From NCBI GenBank assembly GCA_021827865.1, contig JAKAUC010000013.1:434001-498000 (forward strand): 64,000 nucleotides of DNA, in the 5' to 3' direction. The notes beneath the pieces are model-generated. The model made no database searches, was not told where the DNA came from, and saw only the letters and a program-made list of their open reading frames with translations. Positions 19,210 through 28,661 of this stretch are shown here, one piece after another. The stretch comes from an archaeon. GTDB taxonomy: Archaea; Thermoproteota; Nitrososphaeria; Nitrososphaerales; Gagatemarchaeaceae. The position numbers and the translations under genes were made by a program. Every line of letters starts with the position of its first letter. The first letter of the stretch is position 1.

Positions 19210-20418
19210 TCAACCGAGCACGCCCATCTCTTTGGCCACTTCCTTCATTATGGTGAGCCTCTGGATGTCGTTTGTCCCCTCGTAGGTCTTGATTATCTGC
19301 GAGTCCCTGAGGATCCTCTCCACCTGGCTGGCTGTCGAGACGCCATAGGCCCCCATGATCAGCATGGCCATGTGGGCGTTCTTCTCGGCGGCCTCCGTCG
19401 CCGTTATCTTCGCAATGGAAGATGCCTTGATGAAGTCCTTCCCCTTCTTAGTCAGGGTGGCCGCCCAGTAGGTGAGGAGCCGGGCGGTGTGGACCGCAGC
19501 GGTCATTTCGGCTATCTTGAACTGGACCTGCTGGTAGCTCAGGAGGTAGGTGTCGAAGGTCTGCCTCTGGGTCGAGTAGTTCAGCGCCGCCTCGAGGGCG
19601 GCCTGGGCCAGCCCCGTCCCCTGGGCCGCGACCCCGACCCTCCCGTGGTCGTAGCAGGTGAGCGCGATCCTCACCCCCCTCCCAACCTCGCCGACCACGT
19701 TAGCCTCAGGGACCTCCAGGTTGTCGAACACCAGCTCCACAGGCTGGTCCCCCCTCAGGCCGATGACGTCGGTGCGCTGGCCGACGTTGAGCCCCTTCAT
19801 CCCCTTCTCGGCGATGAACGCCGTGATGCCGTGGTGCCTCTTCCCCCCCTCCATGGGGCTCGTCCTGGCGAAGATGAGGAACGTCTCCGCCTTGTCCCCG
19901 TTGGTGATGAACATCTTCTTCCCGTTGATCACGTACTTGTCCGCCTCCTTCCTGGCGTTGGTCGAGATGGCGGCGACGTCTGAGCCGGTCCCTGGCTCGG
20001 TCATCGCGTGGGCGGCTATCTTCTCGCCCTTCGCAATGGGGATGAGATACTTCCTCTTCTGCTCCTCGGTCCCGAACATGAAGATCGGGGTAGAGACCAG
20101 GTACGTGGCGCCGACGACGGCTGAGAAGGCCGCGGAGAACCGGGCGATCTCTTCGGTGGCCAAGACCAGGGAGAGGTCGTCTCCAGCGCCCCCGCCGTAC
20201 TCCTCGGGGAAGGGGATGCCGAAGAGGCCGAGGGCGGCGGCCTTCTTGACGAGTCCCATGTCCATCTGGTTCTCCCTGTCTATCCTCTGGGTGGCCGGCG
20301 CGAGCTCCTTCTCGGCGAACTCCCTGACTGCCTGGCGGAAGGCCTCCTGCTCCTCTGAGATCGTGATCGCATAGTCGGACGGGCTGGGCGATAGGGTGCT
20401 CATGAGATGAGAGGGCAC
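19210..20418 (-). CDS. Acyl-CoA dehydrogenase
   Basis: FPEEYGGGAGDDLS; AHAMTEPGTGSDVAAIST; KMFITNGDKAETFLIFART; RILRDSQIIKTYEGTNDIQRLTI. Confidence 0.94.
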   Translation of the reverse strand: MPSHLMSTLSPSPSDYAITISEEQEAFRQAVREFAEKELAPATQRIDRENQMDMGLVKKAAALGLFGIPFPEEYGGGAGDDLSLVLATEEIARFSAAFSAVVGATYLVSTPIFMFGTEEQKRKYLIPIAKGEKIAAHAMTEPGTGSDVAAISTNARKEADKYVINGKKMFITNGDKAETFLIFARTSPMEGGKRHHGITAFIAEKGMKGLNVGQRTDVIGLRGDQPVELVFDNLEVPEANVVGEVGRGVRIALTCYDHGRVGVAAQGTGLAQAALEAALNYSTQRQTFDTYLLSYQQVQFKIAEMTAAVHTARLLTYWAATLTKKGKDFIKASSIAKITATEAAEKNAHMAMLIMGAYGVSTASQVERILRDSQIIKTYEGTNDIQRLTIMKEVAKEMGVLG

Positions 20419-20508
20419 CCCCGGCCGTATATACGCGATTACTTTTGGTAACCTCGCTTTCCAGTGGAAAGACCCTTAAGCCGGCCGTCGCAAACCGGGT
20501 ACCGGAGC

Positions 20509-22503
20509 ATGGCCATCGAGCGGGTGACGGTGATCGGGGCGGGTGACATGGGCCACGGGATCGCAGAGCTCTTCGCGGTCAGCGGCTACAGCGTGACACT
20601 GATGGACAAGTTCCCCCAGGCGCTCGAAAGGGCCCAGGGGAGGATCGCTGCGAGCCTGGACAAGCTGGCGGAGAAGGGGAGGATAACCAAGGAGCAGTCT
20701 GAGGGTGCGAAGTCGAGGATAGCGTACTCCAGCGACATGGGGAAGGCGGTCTCGGCGGCCGACCTCGTGGTAGAGGCTGTCCCCGAGTCGGTGGAGCTGA
20801 AGAAAGCGGTACTGGGCGAGGTCTCGGCGTCTGCTCCTGCCGGCGCCATCTTCGCATCGAACACCTCGAACATCAGGATTTCGGACCTGGCTGAGGCGAC
20901 CGACAGGCCGGAGAGGACGGTTGGGATGCACTTCTTCAACCCGCCCATGCTGATGAAGCTGGTCGAGGTGATTCCGGGGAAGAAGACTGACCCGGCCGTC
21001 GTCCAGGGTGTGGTCGACGCCTGCGCGAAGCTGGGCAGGACCGCGGTCAGGGTGCTGAAGGACTCCCCCGGGTTCATAGTCAACAGGATCAACGCGGCTG
21101 ATACTCTGTTCTTCTGCCTCCTCCTCGACAGAGGGGTCGCCAGCCCTGCGGAGATAGACACCTTCGCGAGGGGGCAGGGGCTCCCCATGGGGCCATACGA
21201 GCTCCTCGACTTCGTTGGCGTAGATGTGGGGGCAGACTCCCTCGCCTACTTCGCTTCCGCCCTCTCGCCGGAGTATGGCAGGGGGACGACCTTCGCGCGG
21301 ATGGTGAAGGAGGGACGCCTCGGGAAGAAGGCCGACAGGGGGTTCTACGACTGGTCGAGCGGGAGGGCCGAGATCCCGAAGGTGGAGGCCACCGACAAGG
21401 TCTCGATCATGGACATCTTCGCCCTCGAGATCAACGAGTCGGTGAAGCTGCTGGAGGAAGGGGTGGGGACCCCCGACGACATAGAGAAAGGGGTCGTCCT
21501 GGGGATGAACAGGCCGTTCGGGCCGATCTCGGTCGCAAAGGACCTTAGCAACGCTGAGGTCAAGGCGAAGCTCGAAGAGCTGTCGGCGAAGTACGATTGC
21601 TCGTTGTTCGCCCCCGCGCGCTCGATAGTCGAGGGGAAGCTCCGCGACGCCATCGAAGGGAGGCTGGCCGCCGCGCCTGGGCAGAGGGCTGCCGCGGCCT
21701 CCGTTGAGGGCGCGGGTCCAACCAGGACTGAGGGGGCCATCCGCCTAGAGAGGCTCGAGGGGGGAGTCGCCAGGGTCGTCATAGCCAGGCCCAGGCTGAA
21801 CCTGATCAACGGCGAAGTCCTCGACGGCCTGGACGGCATCGTCACAGAGCTGTGGAGCGACCCCGGGGTGAGGGTGGTGCTGGTGACCGGGGAGGGGGGC
21901 GTCTTCTCGGCGGGCTTCGAGATGACGAAGTTCGTCTCGAATGCGGCCGGGATGATGGAGTTCGCGAGGAAGGGAGAGCGGACCATGAGACGCCTGAGCG
22001 AGATCCCCAAGATCACGATAGCGGTCCTGAAGGGCTACGCCCTGGGCGGGGGGCTTGAGCTGGCCCTGTCCTGCGACCTGAGGCTCGCCACAGAGGACGT
22101 CGAGCTCCGGTTCCCCGAGCTGACCCGCGGGCTGGTGCCGGCGTGGTCCGGGACCCAGAGGCTGTCGCGCTTGGTCGGCCTGTCGCGGGCGTCGTCGATG
22201 ATACTCGCCTGTGAGAGCGTCCGGGGGAGGCGGGCCTACGAGATAGGCCTGGTGAACCAGGTCGTCCAGGCGGGGGACATCGACGAGCAGGCGGTGAAGT
22301 ACGCGACGGGGCTCGCGGCCTCCGAGGCCCCGGTGGCCGTCATGTTGGCGAAGAAGCTGCTCAACAAGGGGACGGAAGTTCCCACGGACGTTGGGCTGGA
22401 GATGGAAGAGATGGCGGCTGGGGTCCTCTTCGGGACCGAGGACCTGAAGGAGGGGATATCGGCTTTCCTGGGGAAGAGGAAGCCGGAGTTCAAGGGGAAG
22501 TGA
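20509..22503 (+). CDS. Fused 3-hydroxyacyl-CoA dehydrogenase / enoyl-CoA hydratase
   Basis: N-term VTVIGAGDMGHGIAELFAVSGYSVTLMD; GMHFFNPPMLMKLVEVI; C-term GGVFSAGFEMTKF; KGYALGGGLELALSCDLRLA. Confidence 0.92.
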   Translation: MAIERVTVIGAGDMGHGIAELFAVSGYSVTLMDKFPQALERAQGRIAASLDKLAEKGRITKEQSEGAKSRIAYSSDMGKAVSAADLVVEAVPESVELKKAVLGEVSASAPAGAIFASNTSNIRISDLAEATDRPERTVGMHFFNPPMLMKLVEVIPGKKTDPAVVQGVVDACAKLGRTAVRVLKDSPGFIVNRINAADTLFFCLLLDRGVASPAEIDTFARGQGLPMGPYELLDFVGVDVGADSLAYFASALSPEYGRGTTFARMVKEGRLGKKADRGFYDWSSGRAEIPKVEATDKVSIMDIFALEINESVKLLEEGVGTPDDIEKGVVLGMNRPFGPISVAKDLSNAEVKAKLEELSAKYDCSLFAPARSIVEGKLRDAIEGRLAAAPGQRAAAASVEGAGPTRTEGAIRLERLEGGVARVVIARPRLNLINGEVLDGLDGIVTELWSDPGVRVVLVTGEGGVFSAGFEMTKFVSNAAGMMEFARKGERTMRRLSEIPKITIAVLKGYALGGGLELALSCDLRLATEDVELRFPELTRGLVPAWSGTQRLSRLVGLSRASSMILACESVRGRRAYEIGLVNQVVQAGDIDEQAVKYATGLAASEAPVAVMLAKKLLNKGTEVPTDVGLEMEEMAAGVLFGTEDLKEGISAFLGKRKPEFKGK

Positions 22504-22509
22504 GGGCGC

Positions 22510-23703
22510 CTGGTCGAGCTCAAAGACGCATACGTCGCGGACTACCTGCGAATCCCCTTCTCTAGGTCGAGGCCCTCCCAGCCTGAGAGGGACGTGTACA
22601 ATTCAGTCAGGATGGACTACGCCTTGAGCCTCCTCATACGCAGGATTCTGGAGAAGACGACGTTCAGGCCCGAAGAGGTCGGGGACGTGGTGACCGGATG
22701 CGCCTTTCAGACCGGGGAGAACTGGCTCTACGGCGGGAGGCACCCCGTCCTCCTGGCCGGGCTCCCGGTCACGGTGCCTGCCATGGCCATGGACAGGGCC
22801 TGCGCCTCGTCCATGAACGCAGCCGCGGAAGGGGCGATGGAGGTCATGACAGGGAACTCGGACGTCGTCCTCGCCGGGGGGATGGAGCACCTCACCCACG
22901 TCCCGATGTCCAACAACCCCGCCCTGGCGCCTAACACGCGGCTCCTGACCCGGCCGGAGTACATGAAGTACCAGATGAGCGCGGGATACTCGATGGGGCT
23001 CACGGCGGAGAAGCTCGCCGAGCAAGAAGGGTTCACGCGGGAGGAGATGGACCGGTTCTCCATGGGGTCGCACGTGAAGGCGGCGAAGGCCCTGGACCAA
23101 GGCTGGTTCAGAGGGGAGCTGCTCGACATGAAGGTGGAGGTAGACGGGGAGGAGCGTGTCATCGACGTCGACCAGAGTATAAGGAGGGACACGACACTGG
23201 AGCAGCTGGCCGCCCTCCAACCGTCGTTCAAGTCCGGCGGACTGATCACGGCCGGGAACTCGTCCCCTCTCAACGCCGGGGCGTCCATGGTCGCCCTCGC
23301 ATCCAAGGAGAAGCTTGAGGAGCACGGGGTCAAGCCCCTGGCCAGGATAGTGTCCATGGGCTGGGCCGGGGTAGACCCGAGCGTCATGGGGAAGGGCCCG
23401 GTGCCCGCGTCCCAGAAGGCGCTGGCGAAGGCCGGTATCAGGGCGGAGCAGGTAGACGTCTGGGAGATCAACGAGGCGTTCGCAGTCGTGGTGCTTTACG
23501 CCGTCCGAGAGCTGGGGCTGGACCCGGCCAGGGTCAACGTACACGGAGGGGCCGTAGCCATAGGGCACCCTCTCGGCGCTTCTGGCGCCAGGCTCGTGGG
23601 GACCCTGGCGAGGGAGCTTTCCCAGAGCGGGAAGGAGTACGGCATGGCAACCCTATGCGTGGGGGGCGGGCAGGGATTCTCCATCCTGCTGCAGAGGGCC
23701 TAG
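22510..23703 (+). CDS. Thiolase family protein, start uncertain
   Basis: AMDRACASSMNAAAEG; NEAFAVVVLYA; GGAVAIGHPLGASGARLVGTLA; the reading frame is open from 22504 and includes VELKDAYVADYLRIPFSRSRP, but no ATG/GTG/TTG occurs before GTG 22594. Confidence 0.82.
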   Translation: MVELKDAYVADYLRIPFSRSRPSQPERDVYNSVRMDYALSLLIRRILEKTTFRPEEVGDVVTGCAFQTGENWLYGGRHPVLLAGLPVTVPAMAMDRACASSMNAAAEGAMEVMTGNSDVVLAGGMEHLTHVPMSNNPALAPNTRLLTRPEYMKYQMSAGYSMGLTAEKLAEQEGFTREEMDRFSMGSHVKAAKALDQGWFRGELLDMKVEVDGEERVIDVDQSIRRDTTLEQLAALQPSFKSGGLITAGNSSPLNAGASMVALASKEKLEEHGVKPLARIVSMGWAGVDPSVMGKGPVPASQKALAKAGIRAEQVDVWEINEAFAVVVLYAVRELGLDPARVNVHGGAVAIGHPLGASGARLVGTLARELSQSGKEYGMATLCVGGGQGFSILLQRA

Positions 23704-23706
23704 GCC

Positions 23707-24849
23707 CTACTGGACGGCGCCCTTCGACTTCAGCCGCTGCGTGACCGCGCGGGAGTAGCCGAGCGACTTCATGATGGAGTCGGTGTCTCCACCCAAGTCT
23801 GGGGCCGCCGTGAACGGTTTCGTCCTCATGGCGGGGACGGTCCTGACCGGGCCGTTGAGGACGTCGTCGCGCCCTGTCCCCGCCAGCATCCCGAGGCTCT
23901 TGGCCCAGTCGCTGGCGAGAGCCTCTTCGACGGTCAGGACGGGCGTCGCGCAGGTGTCCCTGTCCATGAGCAGCTTCGCCCACTCGTCCCTCGTCCTGGT
24001 GGCGAAGATCCGCCCCAGCTCGGAGGCGACGCGGCCCCTCTCCTCCTCGGTGCCGAACCTCATCTGCTCGAGCTCCGGGACCCCGAGCGATGCCACCAGG
24101 TTGCGCCAGAAGGCCGGCTCTATGGCGGCGACGGCCATGTACCTGCCGTCGGAGGTCCGGTACAGGTTGTAGTATGGAGTTGAGCCGAAGATGAGGCTGT
24201 TCCCCTCGGTGGGCGCGCGGCCCGTCGCCAGGTAGACGGAGGCGGGGAGCACCATCCAAGAGATCAGTGAGCCCACTATGGGCACGTCTACGAAGACCGG
24301 CCTCCTTCGGCCGGCGAGGGCCCCAAGGATCCCCAGGGCCGCATACATCCCAGACGCCAGGTCGCCAAGCTGGAGGAGGGGGACCTCCGCCCTGGTCGAG
24401 TATGCGAGGGTCCCAGCCATCGCCTGGAAGTTTATGTCATGCCCAGGCATGGAGCTGAGCCTGATATCCTGGCCGTAGGTCGATATCGAGCAGTAGACGA
24501 TCTTGGGGCTCACCCTCTTCACCTGAGGGAAGGAGAGCCCGAGCCGGGTCATGGCGCCGGGCCTGAAGCCCTCCACGAAGACGTCGGCGGTGCGGAGGAG
24601 CCGGCGCATCACAGCCTTCCCCTCGGCCGACTTCAGGTCGATCCCGATACTCTTCTTGTTCCTGTTGACTGTGGCGTGCACCGGGCTCCTCCCGTCCTTC
24701 GTGGGAGGGGTGGCGCGCATGTAGTCCCCCAGGCCCGGCTGCTCGACCTTGATCACCTCGGCGCCCATGTCTGAAAGTATCATGGTGCAGAACCCTCCGG
24801 GGAGGAGCCGGGTGGCGTCGACCACCCTCACGCCGTCGAGGAAGCCCAA
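23707..24849 (-). CDS. CoA-transferase family III (CaiB/BaiF)
   Basis: MGFLDGVRVVDATRLLPGGFCTMILSDMGAEVIKVEQPGLGDYMR...NRNKKSIGIDLKSAEGKAVMRRLLRTADVFVEGFRPGAMTRLGL. Confidence 0.92.
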   Translation of the reverse strand: MGFLDGVRVVDATRLLPGGFCTMILSDMGAEVIKVEQPGLGDYMRATPPTKDGRSPVHATVNRNKKSIGIDLKSAEGKAVMRRLLRTADVFVEGFRPGAMTRLGLSFPQVKRVSPKIVYCSISTYGQDIRLSSMPGHDINFQAMAGTLAYSTRAEVPLLQLGDLASGMYAALGILGALAGRRRPVFVDVPIVGSLISWMVLPASVYLATGRAPTEGNSLIFGSTPYYNLYRTSDGRYMAVAAIEPAFWRNLVASLGVPELEQMRFGTEEERGRVASELGRIFATRTRDEWAKLLMDRDTCATPVLTVEEALASDWAKSLGMLAGTGRDDVLNGPVRTVPAMRTKPFTAAPDLGGDTDSIMKSLGYSRAVTQRLKSKGAVQ

Positions 24850-25013
24850 CGGTATCCCGGCTGGGGCTGCTCAAATAAAGGCTAAATTCCAGGTCGGCGC
24901 CCATCCCCCGACGATGAGGTGAACGCCGTCCCAGTCATAGCCCGGAGTAAGCTCCCGGGCAGATGATGAACTCGCGACGATACTGAGTCAATAACAATCG
25001 ATGGAGCTTTGCC

Positions 25014-25811
25014 ATGGACACATTCGAGCGGTTGGTGGCGGAAGCCTGGGCCCGGCCGTTCCAGGGCTGGGACTTCAGGTTCCTCGACGGCAGGTACGTC
25101 GAAGGGAGGACGTCGTGGGACTACCCCAAGCTGCTCAGGACGAAGATGGCGGGCTCGGGGGCCTACCTTGACCTGGGGACCGGAGGCGGCGAAATCGTGT
25201 CCGCGCTGGCCCCGCTCCCCCCTCGGTCGGTGGCGACCGAAGGCTTCCGGCCGAACCTGCAGGTGGCGCTAAGGAAGCTTTCTCCCCTCGGAGCGGACGT
25301 CGTGTTCTCCTTCTGCGACGACAACACAGCCCCGGGGGAGCCGCGCGGGGCGCTCCCCTTCCGCGATGGGGCATTCGACCTGATTAGCGATCGGCATGAA
25401 GCATTCGTTGCCGCGGAGGCGGCGAGGGTCCTCCGCCCCGGCGGGACCTTCATCACCCAGCAGGTGGGCCCGGACAACGACCAGGAGCTGGCTCTGCTGC
25501 TGGGCGAGCCAGAAGCGGAGGGGAGGCGTTGGGACCTCGCAGAGGCCCTGACCCAGGTCAGAGAAGCTGGCCTGAGGGTGACAGAGAGCTGCGAGGAGAA
25601 GGTGAGCTCGAGATTTCTGGACGTGGGGGCCCTGGCATACTACCTGAAGGCCGCCGGCCCGCTGGAGTTCGAGGAGGCCGACCTCGCGACGGTGGAGAGG
25701 AGCCTGAGGGAGGCAGACGCGGAGATACAATCGGAGGGCTCCTTCGAGGTCACCACCGCGCGCTTCTACCTCGTGGCCGAGAAGCTGGAAGAGAGCCCCT
25801 CCCAACATTAA
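25014..25811 (+). CDS. Class I SAM-dependent methyltransferase
   Basis: AYLDLGTGGGEIVSALAPLP...FDLISDRHEAFVAAEAARVLRPGGTFITQQVG. Confidence 0.8.
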   Translation: MDTFERLVAEAWARPFQGWDFRFLDGRYVEGRTSWDYPKLLRTKMAGSGAYLDLGTGGGEIVSALAPLPPRSVATEGFRPNLQVALRKLSPLGADVVFSFCDDNTAPGEPRGALPFRDGAFDLISDRHEAFVAAEAARVLRPGGTFITQQVGPDNDQELALLLGEPEAEGRRWDLAEALTQVREAGLRVTESCEEKVSSRFLDVGALAYYLKAAGPLEFEEADLATVERSLREADAEIQSEGSFEVTTARFYLVAEKLEESPSQH

Positions 25812-25837
25812 TAGCGCCAACGCAGGCGACAACACCG

Positions 25838-26014
25838 ATGGGGAAGAGCGTCAAGGTCCACGACGACACCCACCGGGCGTTGATGCAGCTGAAGACCAAG
25901 AGGAGGGTCGGGAGCGTCGACCAGGTGGTAAGAGAGCTGATCAGAGAGTCGACTGGCTCCCCCGTGGGGGCGGCCTTACAAGGGGCGGAAGACTTGGCGA
26001 AGTACTCGGAGTGA
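25838..26014 (+). CDS. Small antitoxin-like / RHH-like protein
   Basis: 58 aa MGKSVKVHDDTHRALMQLKTKRRVGSVDQVVRELIRES... Confidence 0.55.
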   Translation: MGKSVKVHDDTHRALMQLKTKRRVGSVDQVVRELIRESTGSPVGAALQGAEDLAKYSE

Positions 26015-26063
26015 AGAGCCGGCAACATAGAAATATGAATCCACGGAGCCCCTCGACCCACCA

Positions 26064-26210
26064 ATGGCAAAGTTCGACGGCATCGTGGGGAAGGCCCTGC
26101 TGACCGTGGAGGAGAAGGAGAACGAGCTGACTCTCGTCTTCGCGGACAACAGGTACCTCTTCGTAAAGCTCGAGAACGGAAAGATCAGCTCAGTGAGCGT
26201 TCCCGAGTAG
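26064..26210 (+). CDS. Small hypothetical protein (48 aa)
   Basis: MAKFDGIVGKALLTVEEKENELTLVFADNRYLFVKLENGKISSVSVPE; below the supplied ORF length cutoff. Confidence 0.5.
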   Translation: MAKFDGIVGKALLTVEEKENELTLVFADNRYLFVKLENGKISSVSVPE

Positions 26211-26211
26211 C

Positions 26212-26865
26212 CTACTCCTGTTCGAGTATCTCCACTGTCTTCGAGGCACCGAGGAGCCCCTTGAACCTCTCGGCGTCCGCCCTGGTCCCCACGATTGATT
26301 GGAAGTGCATTGGAACCGCGACCTTTGCCTTCATCTCCCTCGCCGCCTCCGCTGCCTCCTCTGCGGTCATGACGTAGGTGCCAGAGACGGGGAGGAAAGC
26401 GACGTCGACGTCCACCGACTTCATCTCCGGGGTGGCGTCGCTGTCGCCCGCGTGGTAGAACCTCACCCCGTCGAGCTCGACGATGTACCCGACCCGTCCG
26501 TCCTCCTTGGGGTGGAAGACCTTCCCCGGCTCCCTGAACTTGTTGAGGTTGTACGCCGGGATGGCCTCTATCTTCACGCCCTTCACCTCGATGCGCGACC
26601 CGGGCCGAACGAACTTCTTCTCTTGCCTGTGCTTCTTCAGGGGCTCCTCGCAAATCTCCGGGGCGACGATGGTCGTGGCGTCGCTGCTGAACCGCGTGAT
26701 GTCCTCGTCGCTCAGGTGGTCGAAGTGCTCGTGGGTGATCAGGAGGAGGTCAGCCTTGTGATCTCCCTTCGCCTTGAACGGGTCTATCATCACCGTCTTC
26801 GAGCCCGAAAGGACGAAGCAGTCGTGCCCAAGCCAGCGCACCTTGACGCCCTCGTATGTCCACAA
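26212..26865 (-). CDS. Metallo-beta-lactamase-fold hydrolase (UPF0173-like)
   Basis: VKVRWLGHDCFVLSGSKTVMIDPF...LLITHEHFDHLS...FYHAGDSDATPEM...VPMHFQSIVG. Confidence 0.88.
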   Translation of the reverse strand: MWTYEGVKVRWLGHDCFVLSGSKTVMIDPFKAKGDHKADLLLITHEHFDHLSDEDITRFSSDATTIVAPEICEEPLKKHRQEKKFVRPGSRIEVKGVKIEAIPAYNLNKFREPGKVFHPKEDGRVGYIVELDGVRFYHAGDSDATPEMKSVDVDVAFLPVSGTYVMTAEEAAEAAREMKAKVAVPMHFQSIVGTRADAERFKGLLGASKTVEILEQE

Positions 26866-26879
26866 GGAGACTTCGCCCC

Positions 26880-27479
26880 TTAGAGATCTAGGCCTTCTTC
26901 CTTGATCCCTGACTTGTCGATCGTCAGGATGTCGATCCCGTTGCCGCTCATCGCGTCCCTGGCCACGGCCGCCCTGATGGCAGACACCGCCAGGTCCCGA
27001 GCTCCCTTCTGCGTCATGTTGGGGTCGTACCCCGCTTCTACCACCCCGATGGCGGTCTCCTCCCCAGTCCCTACCGTCGCGTACTGGTCCGAGATCACGC
27101 TCCCCAGAGGGTCGAGGACGTAGACCACGGGCCTGTCACCGAGCCCCCCCAGGATTACCTGCGTCAGCAGGGGAGCGTACCTGTTCTGGAACATCAGGGT
27201 CGACATCAGCTTCGCAACTGAGTTTGGCTTCATTGCCCTCCTCGACTCGAGCTCCTTCAGCTTGGAGTAGACCGACACCTCCTTCACGAGGTTCTGCATG
27301 TCAGCCACCATCCCGGCGCAAACCGCGCCGACGCTGTCCGTCACCTTGAAGACCTTCTTCCCAGACTTGCTCCTTACGAAGTTCCCGAGGGTTATCCGCC
27401 GCTCCGCGCCCAAGATCACCCCGTCCTTGTAGGCGATGCCGACCGCCGTCGCCCCTGGCATGAACTGCTCGTAAGACAT
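26880..27479 (-). CDS. psmB: Proteasome beta-type subunit, probably non-catalytic paralogue
   Basis: GATAVGIAYKDGVILGAERRITLGNFVRSKSGKKVFKVTDSVGAVCAGMVADMQNLV; aligned Thr1 position is Ala. Confidence 0.88.
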   Translation of the reverse strand: MSYEQFMPGATAVGIAYKDGVILGAERRITLGNFVRSKSGKKVFKVTDSVGAVCAGMVADMQNLVKEVSVYSKLKELESRRAMKPNSVAKLMSTLMFQNRYAPLLTQVILGGLGDRPVVYVLDPLGSVISDQYATVGTGEETAIGVVEAGYDPNMTQKGARDLAVSAIRAAVARDAMSGNGIDILTIDKSGIKEEGLDL

Positions 27480-27539
27480 CGAGAATCTGGCGGGGCGCTT
27501 GTGCCCGTCCTTTTAGACATTGTGCCTTTTGGCGCGACT

Positions 27540-28577
27540 TCAGGGCCCCTCGGGAGTCACGATGACGAGGAGCCCGTCCCCTGAAGGCTCGGCCTTCCAA
27601 CCGCACCCGGTGAATAGCTCGGCGAGCTTGAGCCCCGACTCGAGGTGCGAGGTCATCGCCGGGATCTTCACCCGTGACCCTCCCTTCGCCATGGAGAGCA
27701 GCGGCAGCAGCATGTCCGCCAGGTTTGCGTCTATGCACCCGCCGGTGCGTTCGGCCGCCAGGAACCCCTCCGCTGCCTCTCTCCCCACCTCCTCGGCGGG
27801 CTTCCCTTTTGCTCCGATGGCGTCGGAGCCCAGTAGCGCGTCGCCGGTGACGTGTGAGACCAACAACGACGTGCCGGGAGAGTCTGACTCCCCGGCATTC
27901 ACCTCGGACTTCGCGCCGAGGCCCGCCCTTCGCAGGATCTCTGCCGCCGAGTCAGCCTGGCGCTGCGCGACCGACCTTGGGAGGCCGCCGCAGCGGCTCG
28001 CCACCGTGACCGACGTCACCGGCCGCCTGGTAGCAAGGTCGATGGGCCTCACGACGCCGCAGGGGTCGATGGAGGCGGTGACGACCCCCCCGCCCCGCGG
28101 ATAATATCCGCGCCTGGAGGCTTCGACCTCGAGCCCTATCCCGAGGGCCCTGTACCCGGCCGCCGCCACCCGGCTGAAGTAGTCGAAGGTGGGGCTCCAG
28201 GGGACGTCTGTCCCCCCGACAAGCCGCAGCCTCAGCCGTGACCCGCTCAGGGCGACGGCGGGGGCGACGGCCTGGAGGACCAGGGTTATGCTGGCGGCGG
28301 TGCCCATGTCTGCCGACACGGCGTCGACCCGGGGAGCCCCGGGGACGAAAGCCACATCCTGGGAACCCTCGGCCGCCCCCCTCAGGTCCCCTCCGAAGAC
28401 CTCGGCGAGCACCTTGAGCGCCGAGAGGTGCTGCCTCTTGAGCCCCGGGACATCCCTCCCCGCCCTGATTTTTACGACCCGGACAGGAGTCCGTTTGATC
28501 GCTGAGAACGCCACCGCAGTGCGGAGGATCTGCCCCCCTCCCTCCCCCTGCGAGCCGTCCACCTCGAGGTATTCCAC
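27540..28577 (-). CDS. rtcA: RNA 3'-terminal phosphate cyclase
   Basis: VDGSQGEGGGQILRTAVAFSAI; GLKRQHLSALKVLAEVF; RRGYYPRGGGVV; HLESGLKLAELF. Confidence 0.93.
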   Translation of the reverse strand: MEYLEVDGSQGEGGGQILRTAVAFSAIKRTPVRVVKIRAGRDVPGLKRQHLSALKVLAEVFGGDLRGAAEGSQDVAFVPGAPRVDAVSADMGTAASITLVLQAVAPAVALSGSRLRLRLVGGTDVPWSPTFDYFSRVAAAGYRALGIGLEVEASRRGYYPRGGGVVTASIDPCGVVRPIDLATRRPVTSVTVASRCGGLPRSVAQRQADSAAEILRRAGLGAKSEVNAGESDSPGTSLLVSHVTGDALLGSDAIGAKGKPAEEVGREAAEGFLAAERTGGCIDANLADMLLPLLSMAKGGSRVKIPAMTSHLESGLKLAELFTGCGWKAEPSGDGLLVIVTPEGP

Positions 28578-28661
28578 GGCGCAGCGTCCGGCCGGGGCCG
28601 GTTAATCTGTGGTGCTGGTCTTCTTATATACAGCCTGCCAGGCCGGGCCGAACGAAGACGG

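Noticed and set aside
20509-22503. Selenocysteine or programmed readthrough at TGA 22501 as the default explanation
   Set aside because: The upstream ECH ends in a natural-looking C-terminus (FLGKRKPEFKGK) and no SECIS-like element was seen; kept only as an alternative under the thiolase start finding.
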